From Actinomycetota bacterium (GTDB lineage Bacteria > Actinomycetota > Actinomycetes > S36-B12 > CAIYMF01), in NCBI GenBank assembly GCA_947455705.1, contig CANGPO010000008.1, positions 1 through 58,747 of the forward strand: DNA of 58,747 nt. Direction: 5' to 3'. Positions 8,191-17,249 of this stretch are shown piece by piece. A program made the translations under genes and the position numbers. The first letter of the stretch is position 1. Each line of letters starts with the position of its first letter. The notes beneath the pieces are model-generated. The model was given only the letters and a program-made list of their open reading frames with translations, was not told the DNA's origin and did not search any database.

Positions 8191-8595
8191 TTAGATGGCA
8201 CGCATTCGATTGTTACGTGGCTGATGCTCTAACTCTGCAAGACCGAGTTCTTCCATGAGCGGCGGAACATACATTCCGAAGCGGCCACGAAAGCCTTTCT
8301 TCAGCCCGTACCAGCCGCCGATCGGGTTGTCTGCTGCTCGACCCCACGCTTCGACGGTTCCATCCTTTGCGGGCTTCTGCTCATCTGCAGAACCAAGTTC
8401 GATCCAATCGCCGTGGGCGATCAGCATGGCCTTCAAGTCATCGAGGCATCGAGCGTCATAGAGCAGGACGGTTTTGCCCACGGTGCAGACGATCACCTCG
8501 ACGCCGTCCCGCGCACTGCGGTGCATGGTGTATTCGGACGTTCCTGGTGGCGTCTTCAATACCCACGGATCAGCTTCTGTACCTGTACCGCTCAT
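8191..8595 (-). CDS. Conserved hypothetical protein (DUF6855-like)
   Basis: A 134-residue soluble protein with no signal or membrane segment. Recognisable blocks are GTEADPWVLKTPPGTSEYTM, VGKTVLLYDARCLDDLKAML and the C-terminal DNPIGGWYGLKKGFRGRFGM. These match a small actinobacterial family of unknown function (DUF6855, recalled from memory). The ATG at 8595 follows a GGGGG stretch 4 nt upstream; an in-frame GTG at 8628 would add 11 residues that look atypical. It is convergent with the GS-like gene, 34 bp away, and divergent from the NlpC/P60 gene. No function can be given. Confidence 0.72.
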   Translation of the reverse strand: MSGTGTEADPWVLKTPPGTSEYTMHRSARDGVEVIVCTVGKTVLLYDARCLDDLKAMLIAHGDWIELGSADEQKPAKDGTVEAWGRAADNPIGGWYGLKKGFRGRFGMYVPPLMEELGLAELEHQPRNNRMRAI

Positions 8596-8720
8596 GGGAC
8601 CCCCATCGTGTGACTGCGTACTCGTCACACTCTCATGATCGAGGTCAGGATTGCTGGTTGACGCTTAAATTGAACGACTCCGCTCGGGTCATCGACCTGT
8701 GATTGGTGATGAAGATTCGC

Positions 8721-8734
8721 TCACAGATGTGTGA
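8721..8734. promoter_or_regulatory. Dyad TCACA-N4-TGTGA before the NlpC/P60 gene
   Basis: Perfect 5-bp inverted repeat with a 4-nt centre, ending 21 nt before the ATG at 8756. A second dyad, GTGTGAC (8608-8614) and GTCACAC (8624-8630), lies in the same divergent interval. Both carry a GTCACA-like half-site reminiscent of MtrA or CRP-type sites, but neither matches a consensus; an operator is possible, not shown. Confidence 0.3.
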
Positions 8735-8755
8735 TTGCGTCCGATAAGAATCGTG

Positions 8756-9967
8756 ATGACTACACAGGTGCAGACCCCGCCCGCGGGCTCCGATGCGCAG
8801 CGGCATGACGCGACCGGAAGAGGCACAGCGCGGTTGCGGGACGTACGTTGGCATTCAGCACTAGGTATGGCGGCTTTCGTCGCGGCTGCCGTCGTTGCGT
8901 CGCTGATTCCAACGCCGGCCCATGCTGACGACAACCTCGCGGCCCGGATCACGCAGGTGTCACAGCAACTGGATACTCTGGAGTACGAGCAGGTCAGTGC
9001 TGTTGATGCGTTGCAAGCAGCCGTTCATCAGCAGACTGAGCTAGATGCTCGATTAGTGGCCCTCAATGAGCAGATAGCCCAGACGCAGGAGTCACGCGAA
9101 CAGGCCACCCACCAGGTGAACTCGATCGCGGCCACTGCATATATGACGGGTCAAGTTTCCACCGCCATGAGCTTGGTTTTTGCCGATTCTCCGAGGCAGT
9201 TGATTGATGGCGCCTATGACCTCCAGTCGCTGTCAGCCACGACCAACCACATCTTGACTGAGGTGAAGAATAAGCAGCAGGACTTGGCGTTGCTGGCGGC
9301 TCAGGTCTCGACTACGCAGGCCGAGCAACGCAGCGTCGTAAAGTCTGCAGCCCGGCTTCGGGCTCAACTCGATACGAAAGTGGCGCAGGAGAAAGCGTTA
9401 CTCGCGTCATTGAAATCGGCGCAGCGCGCCGCACTCACCAAGGCTCTGGCTGCTCGGAAGGCTGCGATCAAGAAGGCAGCTGCGCAGCAGGCGGCGCGAG
9501 TCGAGGCCGCGCGTCGGGCTGCGGCCATGGTGGCCGTCACGGTTGCGCCGGGGCAGTCAGTCTTGTCGGCTTCAGCGACCGACGTAACGGCCACCGCGTG
9601 GGAAGACCGTTCGATGGTGGTGATCGCATATGCGCTCAGCCAGATTGGCAAGCCCTACTCGTTCGATGCACACCCGCCTACGAGTTGGGATTGCTCGAAG
9701 TTAACCTCAGCTGCGTGGGCCCAGGTGGGGGTGACGTTGGAAGCGTATTCATTTACTCAGTACAACCAGGCTCGTCACATCTCCCGCTCGGAATTGCTGC
9801 CGGGCGATCTGCTCTTCTTCTTCGAACGCGGCGCACATCACGTGGGGCTGTACCTTGGTCAGGGATTCATGGTTGACGCAGCGAATCCACGTGCCGGAGT
9901 TACGGTCAGCCGGCCCTTCGAAGGTTGGTACGCAGCTCATTACACGGGTGCAGCCCGGCCCTACTGA
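8756..9967 (+). CDS. Secreted NlpC/P60 peptidoglycan endopeptidase
   Basis: A 403-residue exported cell-wall hydrolase. A long signal peptide with a basic region and a hydrophobic core (MAAFVAAAVVASLI) ends at PTPAHA, about residue 57. A coiled-coil region (~60-255) rich in Ala/Gln/Lys follows, as in RipA-type enzymes. The C-terminal NlpC/P60 domain (~283-403) has catalytic Cys in SWDCSKLTSAAW (~313) and His in GAHHVGLYLG (~362); the usual third residue region reads MVDAANP. It probably cleaves stem-peptide bonds during division or wall turnover. Start choice is uncertain: no good Shine-Dalgarno, and a TTG at 8735 is also in frame. It is a single gene. Confidence 0.9.
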   Translation: MTTQVQTPPAGSDAQRHDATGRGTARLRDVRWHSALGMAAFVAAAVVASLIPTPAHADDNLAARITQVSQQLDTLEYEQVSAVDALQAAVHQQTELDARLVALNEQIAQTQESREQATHQVNSIAATAYMTGQVSTAMSLVFADSPRQLIDGAYDLQSLSATTNHILTEVKNKQQDLALLAAQVSTTQAEQRSVVKSAARLRAQLDTKVAQEKALLASLKSAQRAALTKALAARKAAIKKAAAQQAARVEAARRAAAMVAVTVAPGQSVLSASATDVTATAWEDRSMVVIAYALSQIGKPYSFDAHPPTSWDCSKLTSAAWAQVGVTLEAYSFTQYNQARHISRSELLPGDLLFFFERGAHHVGLYLGQGFMVDAANPRAGVTVSRPFEGWYAAHYTGAARPY

Positions 9968-10132
9968 GCCCACGCACCGATCGGCATGCGCAGCGTGGTC
10001 AGGTGGCATCGTAACTGCGTCAAGTCAAGCGCATGGATTGCTCAAATGTTCGCCAGACCTACCTAAAGACCGTGCATCACAGGACAACTTTCGACAGTCT
10101 TGTCCCACTAATCGTCTACGACAGGAGTGAAC

Positions 10133-10444
10133 ATGTCTGACTACACAGAAGACATCAACAAGTACACCAGCGGCGTCAACGACGCAGCGGTGAAGAGCAT
10201 CGTTTCGTACTGTGGCATCGCACTTCAGGGCGCTGACTCCTCACTCGTCGCGTCGACGGATCCATCGGAGATCGCGACCGTCCGTGAGGGCTTTGCAGCA
10301 AAGAAGCTTGGGCTTTCGGCTGAAGAGGCTGACGCTGGCATTGCCAAGGTCGTTGAGAAGATGAAGGACGAGCGCAACAAGCACCGCGTCACCTTCTACT
10401 ACCTCTTGGCCGAAGAGACCGGAACGCTCGACAAGTTGGCCTAA
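10133..10444 (+). CDS. DUF2853 family protein
   Basis: A 103-residue soluble, helical, acidic protein. It opens MSDYTEDINKYTSGVNDAAV and ends with HRVTFYYLLAEETGTL, both characteristic of DUF2853, a family of small cytosolic proteins with no assigned activity. The ATG has AGGAG 5 nt upstream; an in-frame GTG two codons earlier overlaps that site and is less likely. It stands alone between the NlpC/P60 gene and a strong bidirectional hairpin. Length matches the family norm. Confidence 0.85.
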   Translation: MSDYTEDINKYTSGVNDAAVKSIVSYCGIALQGADSSLVASTDPSEIATVREGFAAKKLGLSAEEADAGIAKVVEKMKDERNKHRVTFYYLLAEETGTLDKLA

Positions 10445-10498
10445 TTCCCCAGGCCGGCCCGCCAGCTGGCTGTCGCCGTGACATGAATTGCCTGAGTT

Positions 10499-10544
10499 AC
10501 ATACGTGAAGGGTAGGAGCCTTGGCTCTTACCCTTCACGTATGT
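10499..10544. terminator. Bidirectional terminator between convergent genes
   Basis: Perfect 16-bp arms (10499-10514 starting ACATACGTG; 10529-10544 ending CACGTATGT) extended by GGAGCC/GGCTC around a tiny loop. It lies 54 bp after the DUF2853 stop and 23 bp after the convergent P450 stop. Confidence 0.8.
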
Positions 10545-10567
10545 TTGCGTCGGTAGTTCCCCGCCGA

Positions 10568-11764
10568 CTACGAGTTCGGGAAAGCCCATAGCGAGGTCGG
10601 AGCGCGGAACTCCCAACCTTTGAAGTCAGCAGGGCGCGTGGGGTCGAGCCGAAGATTCGGATACCGACCGACGAGGACCTCCAACGCGATCCGCATTTGG
10701 TGTCGCGCGAAGGCGTGCCCCGAACAGAAATGCTTGCCGAATCCGAATGCTGCCTGTGAACCCCGAACTCTGTTGAGGTCTCGGTACAGATCGAATCGAT
10801 CGGGATCGGGGAACACATCCTCATCTCGATTGGCCGACGAAAGCAATGCCGACACCGGTGCTCCAGCGGGCACAGTCACACCGCCGAGTTCAACGTCCAC
10901 TCGGGCAACTCGAAATTGAGTTCCGATGGGGGCTACCCAGCGCATCCCTTCGTCTACCGCCCGCCCGATGAGAGATGGATCAGCGACAACGTCCTGCCAT
11001 TGGTCGGCCTGAAACAATCCGACCACCACGGAACCGCAACCATGTCCTGGTTCCTGCATTCCACCGAGGATCGCAACTTTGAGCGATGGTAAGACGAATT
11101 CGATTTCGCGCGGGTCGCCGTCTTCTCTACCCGAATGAAGCATGTGAGACATCGTCGAGTTGTCTGGGTTGTTGCGCAGCATGTCCATGCGAGGAATAAC
11201 GATGGCGTCGATCTCAGCGCATACCGCGTCACTGATTGCTTGTTTGGCTGGATCACGTTCGAAATTGGTGGCGCCGGCGTTCATACCTTTGAACCAGTGA
11301 CGCAGGGTGTCGGCATCAATATCGCCGAGCCCTAGCACCTGTCCGAGGCTCAGCACCGAGATGGGTTCGAAATATTCGGCCATCAGATCAACGTCGTCGC
11401 GGCCGTAGAGGCTTTCGATCGCAGTTTCGGCAAGCGGACGAACTAGATTCTCGATGTAACCGTCAACTTCTCGGGGCCGAAACTTCCCATCGAAACTACG
11501 CCGGAGCTCGTGATGCACCGGTCCGTCGACAGCGATGATCGCCGGAGTCCCAAACGACATCTCGGCAGGGGATGTCCCATTCTCAGCGGTGAAAGATGCG
11601 GTGTCCTCGGCAACTGTTGACACGTCGGCATGGGTAGTGACGAACCAGGTATCAACGCAGGGTACGTACGCGACGGGAGCTTCCTGCCGCATCCGTGCGT
11701 AGATCGGATAGGGATCTCGATCAAGGTCCTCGACAGTCACGTCCGCCAAGAAATCCGATGTCAT
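10568..11764 (-). CDS. Cytochrome P450
   Basis: A 398-residue soluble bacterial P450. The heme motif FGFGKHFCSG (340-349, axial Cys347) and the ExxR pair E272/R275 (EGMR) are intact. The I-helix reads ILGGMQEPGHG (232-242), so the usual acid-Thr pair (AGxDT/ET) is Glu-Pro here and the proton-relay Thr is missing. The ATG at 11764 has GGAGG 8 nt upstream. No ferredoxin or ferredoxin reductase is adjacent, so redox partners must lie elsewhere. It precedes the exopolysaccharide locus but shares nothing obvious with it. Substrate unknown. Confidence 0.93.
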   Translation of the reverse strand: MTSDFLADVTVEDLDRDPYPIYARMRQEAPVAYVPCVDTWFVTTHADVSTVAEDTASFTAENGTSPAEMSFGTPAIIAVDGPVHHELRRSFDGKFRPREVDGYIENLVRPLAETAIESLYGRDDVDLMAEYFEPISVLSLGQVLGLGDIDADTLRHWFKGMNAGATNFERDPAKQAISDAVCAEIDAIVIPRMDMLRNNPDNSTMSHMLHSGREDGDPREIEFVLPSLKVAILGGMQEPGHGCGSVVVGLFQADQWQDVVADPSLIGRAVDEGMRWVAPIGTQFRVARVDVELGGVTVPAGAPVSALLSSANRDEDVFPDPDRFDLYRDLNRVRGSQAAFGFGKHFCSGHAFARHQMRIALEVLVGRYPNLRLDPTRPADFKGWEFRAPTSLWAFPNS

Positions 11765-11885
11765 CGAAAACGCCTCCCGAGAAGATGGTGACGTCATCAT
11801 GTCGGATCAAGCAGATCTTGTCCGCACATTTCCGGGTGCGCCGCACGCCGCTAGAAAGCACCTGCTTTTGTGCCCCCCGAGATCG

Positions 11886-13292
11886 CTAATCGGTGAGGTC
11901 TTCTAAGATCCGTTCCGCATCATTACGCTGGCCCGCGAATCGGCGCACGGCAGCGGAGTCGCGCAGGTCGATTCGCCGACGGCCCTTTGGATCAGAGCCG
12001 GATCCGACGTCGCGCTTTCGGCGATCAACGGCTGGCCATGATGTGCCGTATGTTCTTGCGACATTGAATAGCCGGTCGAACACACTCACATACGCCCGTG
12101 ATTGTGGCTCCCAGTCGAGTTCAGCGGCGACTCGCTGGCGAGCGATCGTTCCGAGTTCCGCGCGACGCTCAGGTTCGTCGATGAGCGCGATGGTTTCACG
12201 GGCAAAGGCATCGACGTCTCCTGGCTCGACGTATACCGCGCAGTCTTCAGCGGAGTATCGGGTCTCGTGCAGATCGAACGTGACGACCGGAAGGGCGTAT
12301 GACATGTATTCCATGGTCTTGTTCATTGTCGAGATGTCATTGAGCGGATTCTTCGGATCGGGGCAAAGCCCCACCTCAGCGGCTGAAAGGTAGTCGGCGA
12401 TCTCGGGGGGAGAAACGCGGCCGGTGAAGGTTACGAATTCGTCGAGTTCGAGTTCGGTCGCTTGCTTCTTGAGATCCTCCAGGCAGTCGCCGAACCCCAT
12501 GAGGACGGCATGCACATCCTTACGGTCGTACTTGTGAACGATCAGATCCATCGCCTCGAGCACCAGATCGACACCATCTTGCGGTCCCATGATCCCGAGG
12601 TACGCAAGTACGTGCTTACCGTCAAACTGCTCAGCCACGTCGCTAACGACGGGTCTCATGGTGGAGGTGTTCGGCCCGGATCGGACGACTGTAACTTCCT
12701 GCGCTGACTTATGACCGCGCTCGCGGGCGATACGTGCGTAGGACTCGTTGGTTGAGATCACGTGATCGGCCGTGCGGTAGGTCATCCGCTCGAGCCAGCG
12801 CAAACCACCTAGTTGTGCCTTGCCCGCCATCGTCGTGGGCTCGCCGAAGCGAGATAGAAAGAGTTCAGGATTGAGGTCGTGCTGATCGAACACGAAGCGA
12901 GCGCCGAGCAATTTGAACGGAAGTGCAAGTGCCCAGTATGTGTCCGGTGGATTGCACGCCTGGATGACATCGAATGGTTGCCCGCGCCACTCGCGAATGG
13001 CTCGACGAGCCGTGGCAAACCAGCAGTAAGTAAATTCGACTGCGAATCCTGCGAAGCCTTCGGCGACTGGCGGCGGGTCATACTTATGAATGCGGATGCC
13101 GTCGAATTCATGAAAATCTGGGTCTCCCGGCCCTTTAGGGCAGATGACGGCGACGTCGTACCCGGCAGCCTTGAGCGCTTGGCATTCGAGCCAAACGCGG
13201 CGATCGAGTGGCACGGGCAAGTTCTGGACAATCACCAGAACCCGAGCGTTAACCGTTTGACCGTCGGCTGCAACTGAGCCGGCGCTAACCAT
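11886..13292 (-). CDS. Glycosyltransferase family 4
   Basis: A 468-residue GT-B fold enzyme. The N-terminal domain starts ARVLVIVQNLPVPLDRRVW, and the donor-binding domain has LGIMGPQDGVDLVLEAM and STMNKTMEYMSYALPVV (the E-x7-E region, E328), typical of GT4 retaining sugar transferases. A basic tail of ~60 residues follows the catalytic domains. The ATG has GGGGA 5 nt upstream. It is divergent from the asparagine-synthase-like gene across 179 bp and faces away from the exopolysaccharide operon, but it probably adds a sugar to the same polymer. Donor and acceptor unknown. Confidence 0.9.
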   Translation of the reverse strand: MVSAGSVAADGQTVNARVLVIVQNLPVPLDRRVWLECQALKAAGYDVAVICPKGPGDPDFHEFDGIRIHKYDPPPVAEGFAGFAVEFTYCWFATARRAIREWRGQPFDVIQACNPPDTYWALALPFKLLGARFVFDQHDLNPELFLSRFGEPTTMAGKAQLGGLRWLERMTYRTADHVISTNESYARIARERGHKSAQEVTVVRSGPNTSTMRPVVSDVAEQFDGKHVLAYLGIMGPQDGVDLVLEAMDLIVHKYDRKDVHAVLMGFGDCLEDLKKQATELELDEFVTFTGRVSPPEIADYLSAAEVGLCPDPKNPLNDISTMNKTMEYMSYALPVVTFDLHETRYSAEDCAVYVEPGDVDAFARETIALIDEPERRAELGTIARQRVAAELDWEPQSRAYVSVFDRLFNVARTYGTSWPAVDRRKRDVGSGSDPKGRRRIDLRDSAAVRRFAGQRNDAERILEDLTD

Positions 13293-13338
13293 CAGTGTCC
13301 CCTGTCGTCAATCCTGCGCTGAAGGCATGTTGTCTTTC

Positions 13339-13354
13339 ATGATCTGAAGATCAT
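13339..13354. promoter_or_regulatory. Operator-like palindrome ATGATCT-GA-AGATCAT
   Basis: Perfect 7-bp inverted repeat with a 2-nt centre in the divergent region between the GT4 gene (start 13292) and the asparagine-synthase-like gene (start 13472). A further short dyad TTGTAACAA lies about 10 bp downstream. Position suits a regulator controlling the exopolysaccharide locus; no known regulator is assigned. Confidence 0.35.
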
Positions 13355-13459
13355 TCAACGTTTGTAACAATAGGTTGTCATTGATGCCACTCGTATGGGC
13401 CGAAGGGATGAATCACCTATCTGTGGGTAACTGTTGAGGTTTATGCACCCCGACCTCGA

Positions 13460-13465
13460 TAGCAT
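13460..13465 (+). promoter_or_regulatory. -10 TAGCAT, leaderless start
   Basis: TAGCAT followed by 6 nt and ATG at 13472; no Shine-Dalgarno. A TTGAGG lies 20 nt upstream, longer than the usual spacer. Confidence 0.5.
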
Positions 13466-13471
13466 CAATGA

Positions 13472-15304
13472 ATGCGTCGCGTCTTCGTTCTTTCGATAGA
13501 CCCAGCAGTTGGGTTGGATCGGCGCGAACAACTCATCGCCCGCGCGTCGTCGGCGCTCATTGCCGTTGAGCGAGCAACTGGCCGTTCCGTTGAGCTTCTG
13601 CGCTTCGAATCCGGTGCGGAGGTCTTACTGGCGGTTCACGGTGATGATTCCGCCGACCAACTGCCCGACGTAGATGCGCGATTCGCCATTTTCTTGACCA
13701 AGGCCCCGTACACCACACTCGGTGAAACCGTTGGCGCGCATCGGTTTATGAATGAGGCGGGAGTCAGTGATAGCAGCCTGACTGAACTGGCAGCCCCCTT
13801 CGGGGCCGTCGTGCGGTCGAGTGCGTCGGCACCCATCGACGTCATCACCGATGTCAGTGGCTTGAGTCACATCTTTGTGCGATCGGGCAAGGGCTATGCG
13901 GCCGCGTCCAATTCACCGCAGGTGTTGTGGTCTTTGGACCCACGGTCCTTTGACGATGAGGCCCTGCAAGGATTCTCGATCATGGGTCACTTTGATAGTG
14001 ACCGAAGCGGGTTTGCCGATGTTTGGAAGATTCCTGCTGCCCATCGAGCCCGATTGCACAGTGGACTTCTCAGCGTCGTGCGGTACAGCACCGAAGACAT
14101 GATGCCGGCCGGTGGAACGGATCAGCAGCTGATTAAGGATGGCTCGGCCCTCCTACGTGATTTGGTAGGCGCGGCTGTTGCAACACATCCCGAACCATTG
14201 GTGCTCGAGCTCAGCGGTGGATTGGATAGCCGCGCGATTCTTGCTGCGATGACTCCCGAAATGCGTGCGAATACTCAGGCACTGACCTTGGGCCAGCCGG
14301 GAGAGACCGATTGGGAGTTGGCCACTGGCATTGCGAAGAAATATGGGATCCCTCATGAGTTCGTTGATCTGCGCGGGCTCAACGACCTAAGCCCGGAGCA
14401 GGCGTGGAACTTGGTGTACAGGTCGGCAATCAACCACGAAGGGCAGTCGCGACCCGTCACGAGTGCGGTGCTTGACTGGGTTGAGGCGCAACTCTCACAC
14501 GGCCCGCGTTTTAATGGCAACAATGGCGAGTACGCCTCTGGCAGGTACTACGCCTTCCAGCGGTCCGGCAAGGTGACGCGGGCGCGGGTTGAACGGCTTG
14601 CTCGCTGGTGGATCTTTGCCAACGATCTCGTGGACCCATGGATCTTTAAGTCCGGTGTTCTCGAACATGCCCGTGAATCAACGGTCAGTCGAATGGAGAC
14701 GGAGTTCCGTTCGTACGACGCTGATTGGTTCCGAGTAACCGACGACCACTACTTGTATGGCCGCATGCAGCGCTGGTGCGGATCGGACTTTTCCGTGTCG
14801 GCACATCAAAGGCCCATCCTTGCGCCGTTCTTCTGCGCTCCCTACTTGCAATGGGCCCGTCGACTCAGCCCAGATCAAAAGCGAATGGCGCGGATATTCA
14901 GCGGCATGATTCACGAGTTGAATCCAGAACTCGCAGACGTGTTCATCAAGACAGGTGCGGAAAAGCCGTGGATGACGCCGCGGGATTATTACGAACGCAA
15001 GGCAATCACGCGGGGCCGGATTGGTATGGAGTTCGTCACGGCGGTTTCTCGCAAGGGGTTGCAGCGGCTGCGTCCTGGAACGGACGTGCCACCGGCAGGT
15101 GGCCCATCCTTAACAGCACTAGTACGTCAACACTGGGTCGAAAACCCGAGCCTGCTTGAGCCGATCAGCCATATCGACTGGATTGATCACGATGCTACGT
15201 TGGCGATCATGACGGGAACTCGGACCCCGTCGACGTCAACAGTAAGTGTCCTTACGAATCTCATCGCGATGAGGAACATTCAGACGAGTTGCGGGAACTC
15301 CTAG
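13472..15304 (+). CDS. Asparagine-synthase-like protein of the polysaccharide locus
   Basis: A 610-residue protein. The synthetase half carries the PP-loop SGGLDS (248-253), the ATP-pyrophosphatase signature that adenylates a carboxylate. The N-terminal ~200 residues resemble the glutaminase fold only loosely, and there is no Cys2 (it begins MRRVFVLSID), so it cannot release ammonia from glutamine in the usual way. Such proteins recur in exopolysaccharide loci and may amidate uronic acids or peptides (inference). They also occur as lasso-peptide cyclases, but no RRE or protease partner is nearby. Probably a leaderless mRNA. It is 176 bp upstream of the priming transferase. Confidence 0.8.
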   Translation: MRRVFVLSIDPAVGLDRREQLIARASSALIAVERATGRSVELLRFESGAEVLLAVHGDDSADQLPDVDARFAIFLTKAPYTTLGETVGAHRFMNEAGVSDSSLTELAAPFGAVVRSSASAPIDVITDVSGLSHIFVRSGKGYAAASNSPQVLWSLDPRSFDDEALQGFSIMGHFDSDRSGFADVWKIPAAHRARLHSGLLSVVRYSTEDMMPAGGTDQQLIKDGSALLRDLVGAAVATHPEPLVLELSGGLDSRAILAAMTPEMRANTQALTLGQPGETDWELATGIAKKYGIPHEFVDLRGLNDLSPEQAWNLVYRSAINHEGQSRPVTSAVLDWVEAQLSHGPRFNGNNGEYASGRYYAFQRSGKVTRARVERLARWWIFANDLVDPWIFKSGVLEHARESTVSRMETEFRSYDADWFRVTDDHYLYGRMQRWCGSDFSVSAHQRPILAPFFCAPYLQWARRLSPDQKRMARIFSGMIHELNPELADVFIKTGAEKPWMTPRDYYERKAITRGRIGMEFVTAVSRKGLQRLRPGTDVPPAGGPSLTALVRQHWVENPSLLEPISHIDWIDHDATLAIMTGTRTPSTSTVSVLTNLIAMRNIQTSCGNS

Positions 15305-15379
15305 TTAACGTCCCGTGAAGACAGCGTTACGTGTTGTGACGCTTGCGACATTTCCAATGTTCCTTTGGGATTTCCTGCC

Positions 15380-15436
15380 CTTCTCGTGAACTTCTCGTGA
15401 GTTGGCAACCCTAATTTTTGATCTAAGTAATTACTT
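15380..15436. promoter_or_regulatory. Tandem 11-bp repeat and palindrome before the priming transferase
   Basis: CTTCTCGTGA occurs at 15380-15389 and again at 15391-15400, an 11-bp period (one helical turn). The perfect palindrome AAGTAATTACTT follows at 15425-15436, 44 bp before the ATG at 15481, in an AT-rich stretch. Candidate control region for the exopolysaccharide operon. Confidence 0.4.
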
Positions 15437-15480
15437 CCAATCACTCTGAACGGCGCGAAAGCGAAACAAACGGGGGCACG

Positions 15481-17064
15481 ATGTCAGACACGACGCAGTC
15501 GCGGCGAGGAGTAGAGCCGCCACCGTCCGTTGCCCCGAAGTTCCGTCGGATCGATTTCGTCGAGGCACTTGAAGGCTACGTTCCAAGCCCACGGGCGCCG
15601 CGCACCCACGACATCGCTCAGGTCCCGCCACCGGTCGAGCAAACGTCACCTGCGATTGAGCGTCCTAGGGTTGACTGGGCGAACGAAGGTCTCTGGCAGC
15701 ACCAACTCGCCGTTCGGGCCTTCGTCGGAGATGCGCTGATCGGGCTCGTGTTCACCGTGCTCATCGAACTACGTAACGGTGTTGTTATTCCGGCTGCGAT
15801 CGCATCACTGATTGCGTGGCCCGCTGCCATCTGGGCCTCCCGCGGTTACGAATACAAATTCCTCGGGATCGGCCCGGAAGAGTTCCGTCGCATTGCCGTC
15901 GCTGGCCTTTCACTACTGTGTGCAGTCTCGGTCGCCGGTGTGCTCTTGAAGTGGCAGTCGGCGCGTGGGGTGGTGCTGTGCTTGATGGCAGCCACTGTCG
16001 TCACGCTGCTTTGGCGTTATGCGCTGCGCCGCATACTTCATCGCGAACGACGTGACGGTAGGAACATGCACCGCGTTCTTGCGGTGGGCCATGAGTTGGC
16101 GGTTGAAGAACTTGTGCGCGAATTGCGTCGCGATTCGCACCATGGCCTCGACGTCATCGGAGCGTGCATTCCTGGTGGGCCGCGTAAGGCCCATCCGGGG
16201 ACCTTGGCTTCGGAGTTGGCCCTTGGCTCATTCGACGATATTGATCGTGTTGTAGCCGATTACGGAGTTGATACGGTCGCGGTGCTGTCATGTCCGGAGA
16301 TGGACTACAACGCTTTCCGTCGCCTGGTGTGGGAGCTTGAGCCTCGTAACGTCGATCTCTTAGTTGCGCCTGGCACTATCGAAGTGACGGGTCCGCGGCT
16401 GAGCGTTCGTCCGGCGGCCGGTCTTCCGCTTCTGCATCTAGAAGCGCCCGAGCTCACAGGTGGACGTCGCGTACTTAAAGAGTGTGGCGATCGCTTGAGT
16501 GCGGCCCTTGGTTTGTTGGTGTTGCTACCGATTTTTGCGATCGTGGCCCTTGCGGTCCGGTTGGATTCGCCCGGTCCGATTGTCTTCCGGCAGAAGCGGG
16601 TTGGCCTTAACGGTGATGAATTCACGATGTTCAAATTCCGCTCGATGTACGCCGATGCGGAGGCGAGGTTGGCCGAGATTGCCCACCTCGACGAGCATGG
16701 CACTGGGCAGTTGTTCAAGGTTAAGGATGATCCGCGCATCACGCGGGTAGGCGCGTTCATCCGCCGCTATTCCGTGGATGAACTACCTCAACTGTTCAAC
16801 GTTGTGCGTGGAGAAATGTCCCTCGTTGGTCCGCGTCCGCCGCTACCCCGTGAGGTGGCTGCCTATGCAGAGGTTGCCATGCCACGGCTGAAGGTTAAGC
16901 CTGGTTTGACGGGGCTGTGGCAGGTCAGTGGTCGTTCAGATCTCTCCGTCGAAGAATCGGTGCGCCTTGATCTGCGTTATGTCGAAAACTGGTCGTTGAC
17001 GATGGACGCGATGATTCTGTGGAAGACGGCGCGCGCGGTGTTCGGTAAAGCTGGGGCCTACTGA
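15481..17064 (+). CDS. Priming sugar-phosphate transferase (exopolysaccharide)
   Basis: A 527-residue polyprenyl-phosphate sugar-1-phosphate transferase that would load the first sugar on undecaprenyl phosphate. It has a cytosolic N-terminus, about four membrane helices (~75-185), a nucleotide-binding-like middle domain (~190-310), one more hydrophobic segment (LSAALGLLVLLPIFAIVALA), then the catalytic bacterial sugar transferase domain: RQKRVGLNGDEFTMFKFRSM, YSVDELPQLFNVVRGEMSLV, GPRPPLPREV and KPGLTGLWQVSGRS. The ATG has GGGGG 4 nt upstream. Full length for WbaP/CpsE-type enzymes. It starts the main polysaccharide gene run. Confidence 0.95.
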   Translation: MSDTTQSRRGVEPPPSVAPKFRRIDFVEALEGYVPSPRAPRTHDIAQVPPPVEQTSPAIERPRVDWANEGLWQHQLAVRAFVGDALIGLVFTVLIELRNGVVIPAAIASLIAWPAAIWASRGYEYKFLGIGPEEFRRIAVAGLSLLCAVSVAGVLLKWQSARGVVLCLMAATVVTLLWRYALRRILHRERRDGRNMHRVLAVGHELAVEELVRELRRDSHHGLDVIGACIPGGPRKAHPGTLASELALGSFDDIDRVVADYGVDTVAVLSCPEMDYNAFRRLVWELEPRNVDLLVAPGTIEVTGPRLSVRPAAGLPLLHLEAPELTGGRRVLKECGDRLSAALGLLVLLPIFAIVALAVRLDSPGPIVFRQKRVGLNGDEFTMFKFRSMYADAEARLAEIAHLDEHGTGQLFKVKDDPRITRVGAFIRRYSVDELPQLFNVVRGEMSLVGPRPPLPREVAAYAEVAMPRLKVKPGLTGLWQVSGRSDLSVEESVRLDLRYVENWSLTMDAMILWKTARAVFGKAGAY

Positions 17065-17249
17065 GCCTTCAAAGGTGGGCGTCGCTCTGCGTTCCGGTGA
17101 GTGAGACTGCACCTTCATGCGCAATCGCAGCAGTGCCTGCAAGACATAGACGCCCGATCTCTGGTGTCATTACAGGTGTGCCGTTGTTGCGGTGGGTGTG
17201 CAATGCCGACCGTCGGCTTTGCCTGGTGGACGTGGAGAGCTAAGAGTCG

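Noticed and set aside
13472-15304. Lasso-peptide cyclase
   Set aside because: Size fits, but there is no PqqD-like RRE gene, no transglutaminase-like protease gene and no precursor peptide visible; the neighbours are polysaccharide genes.
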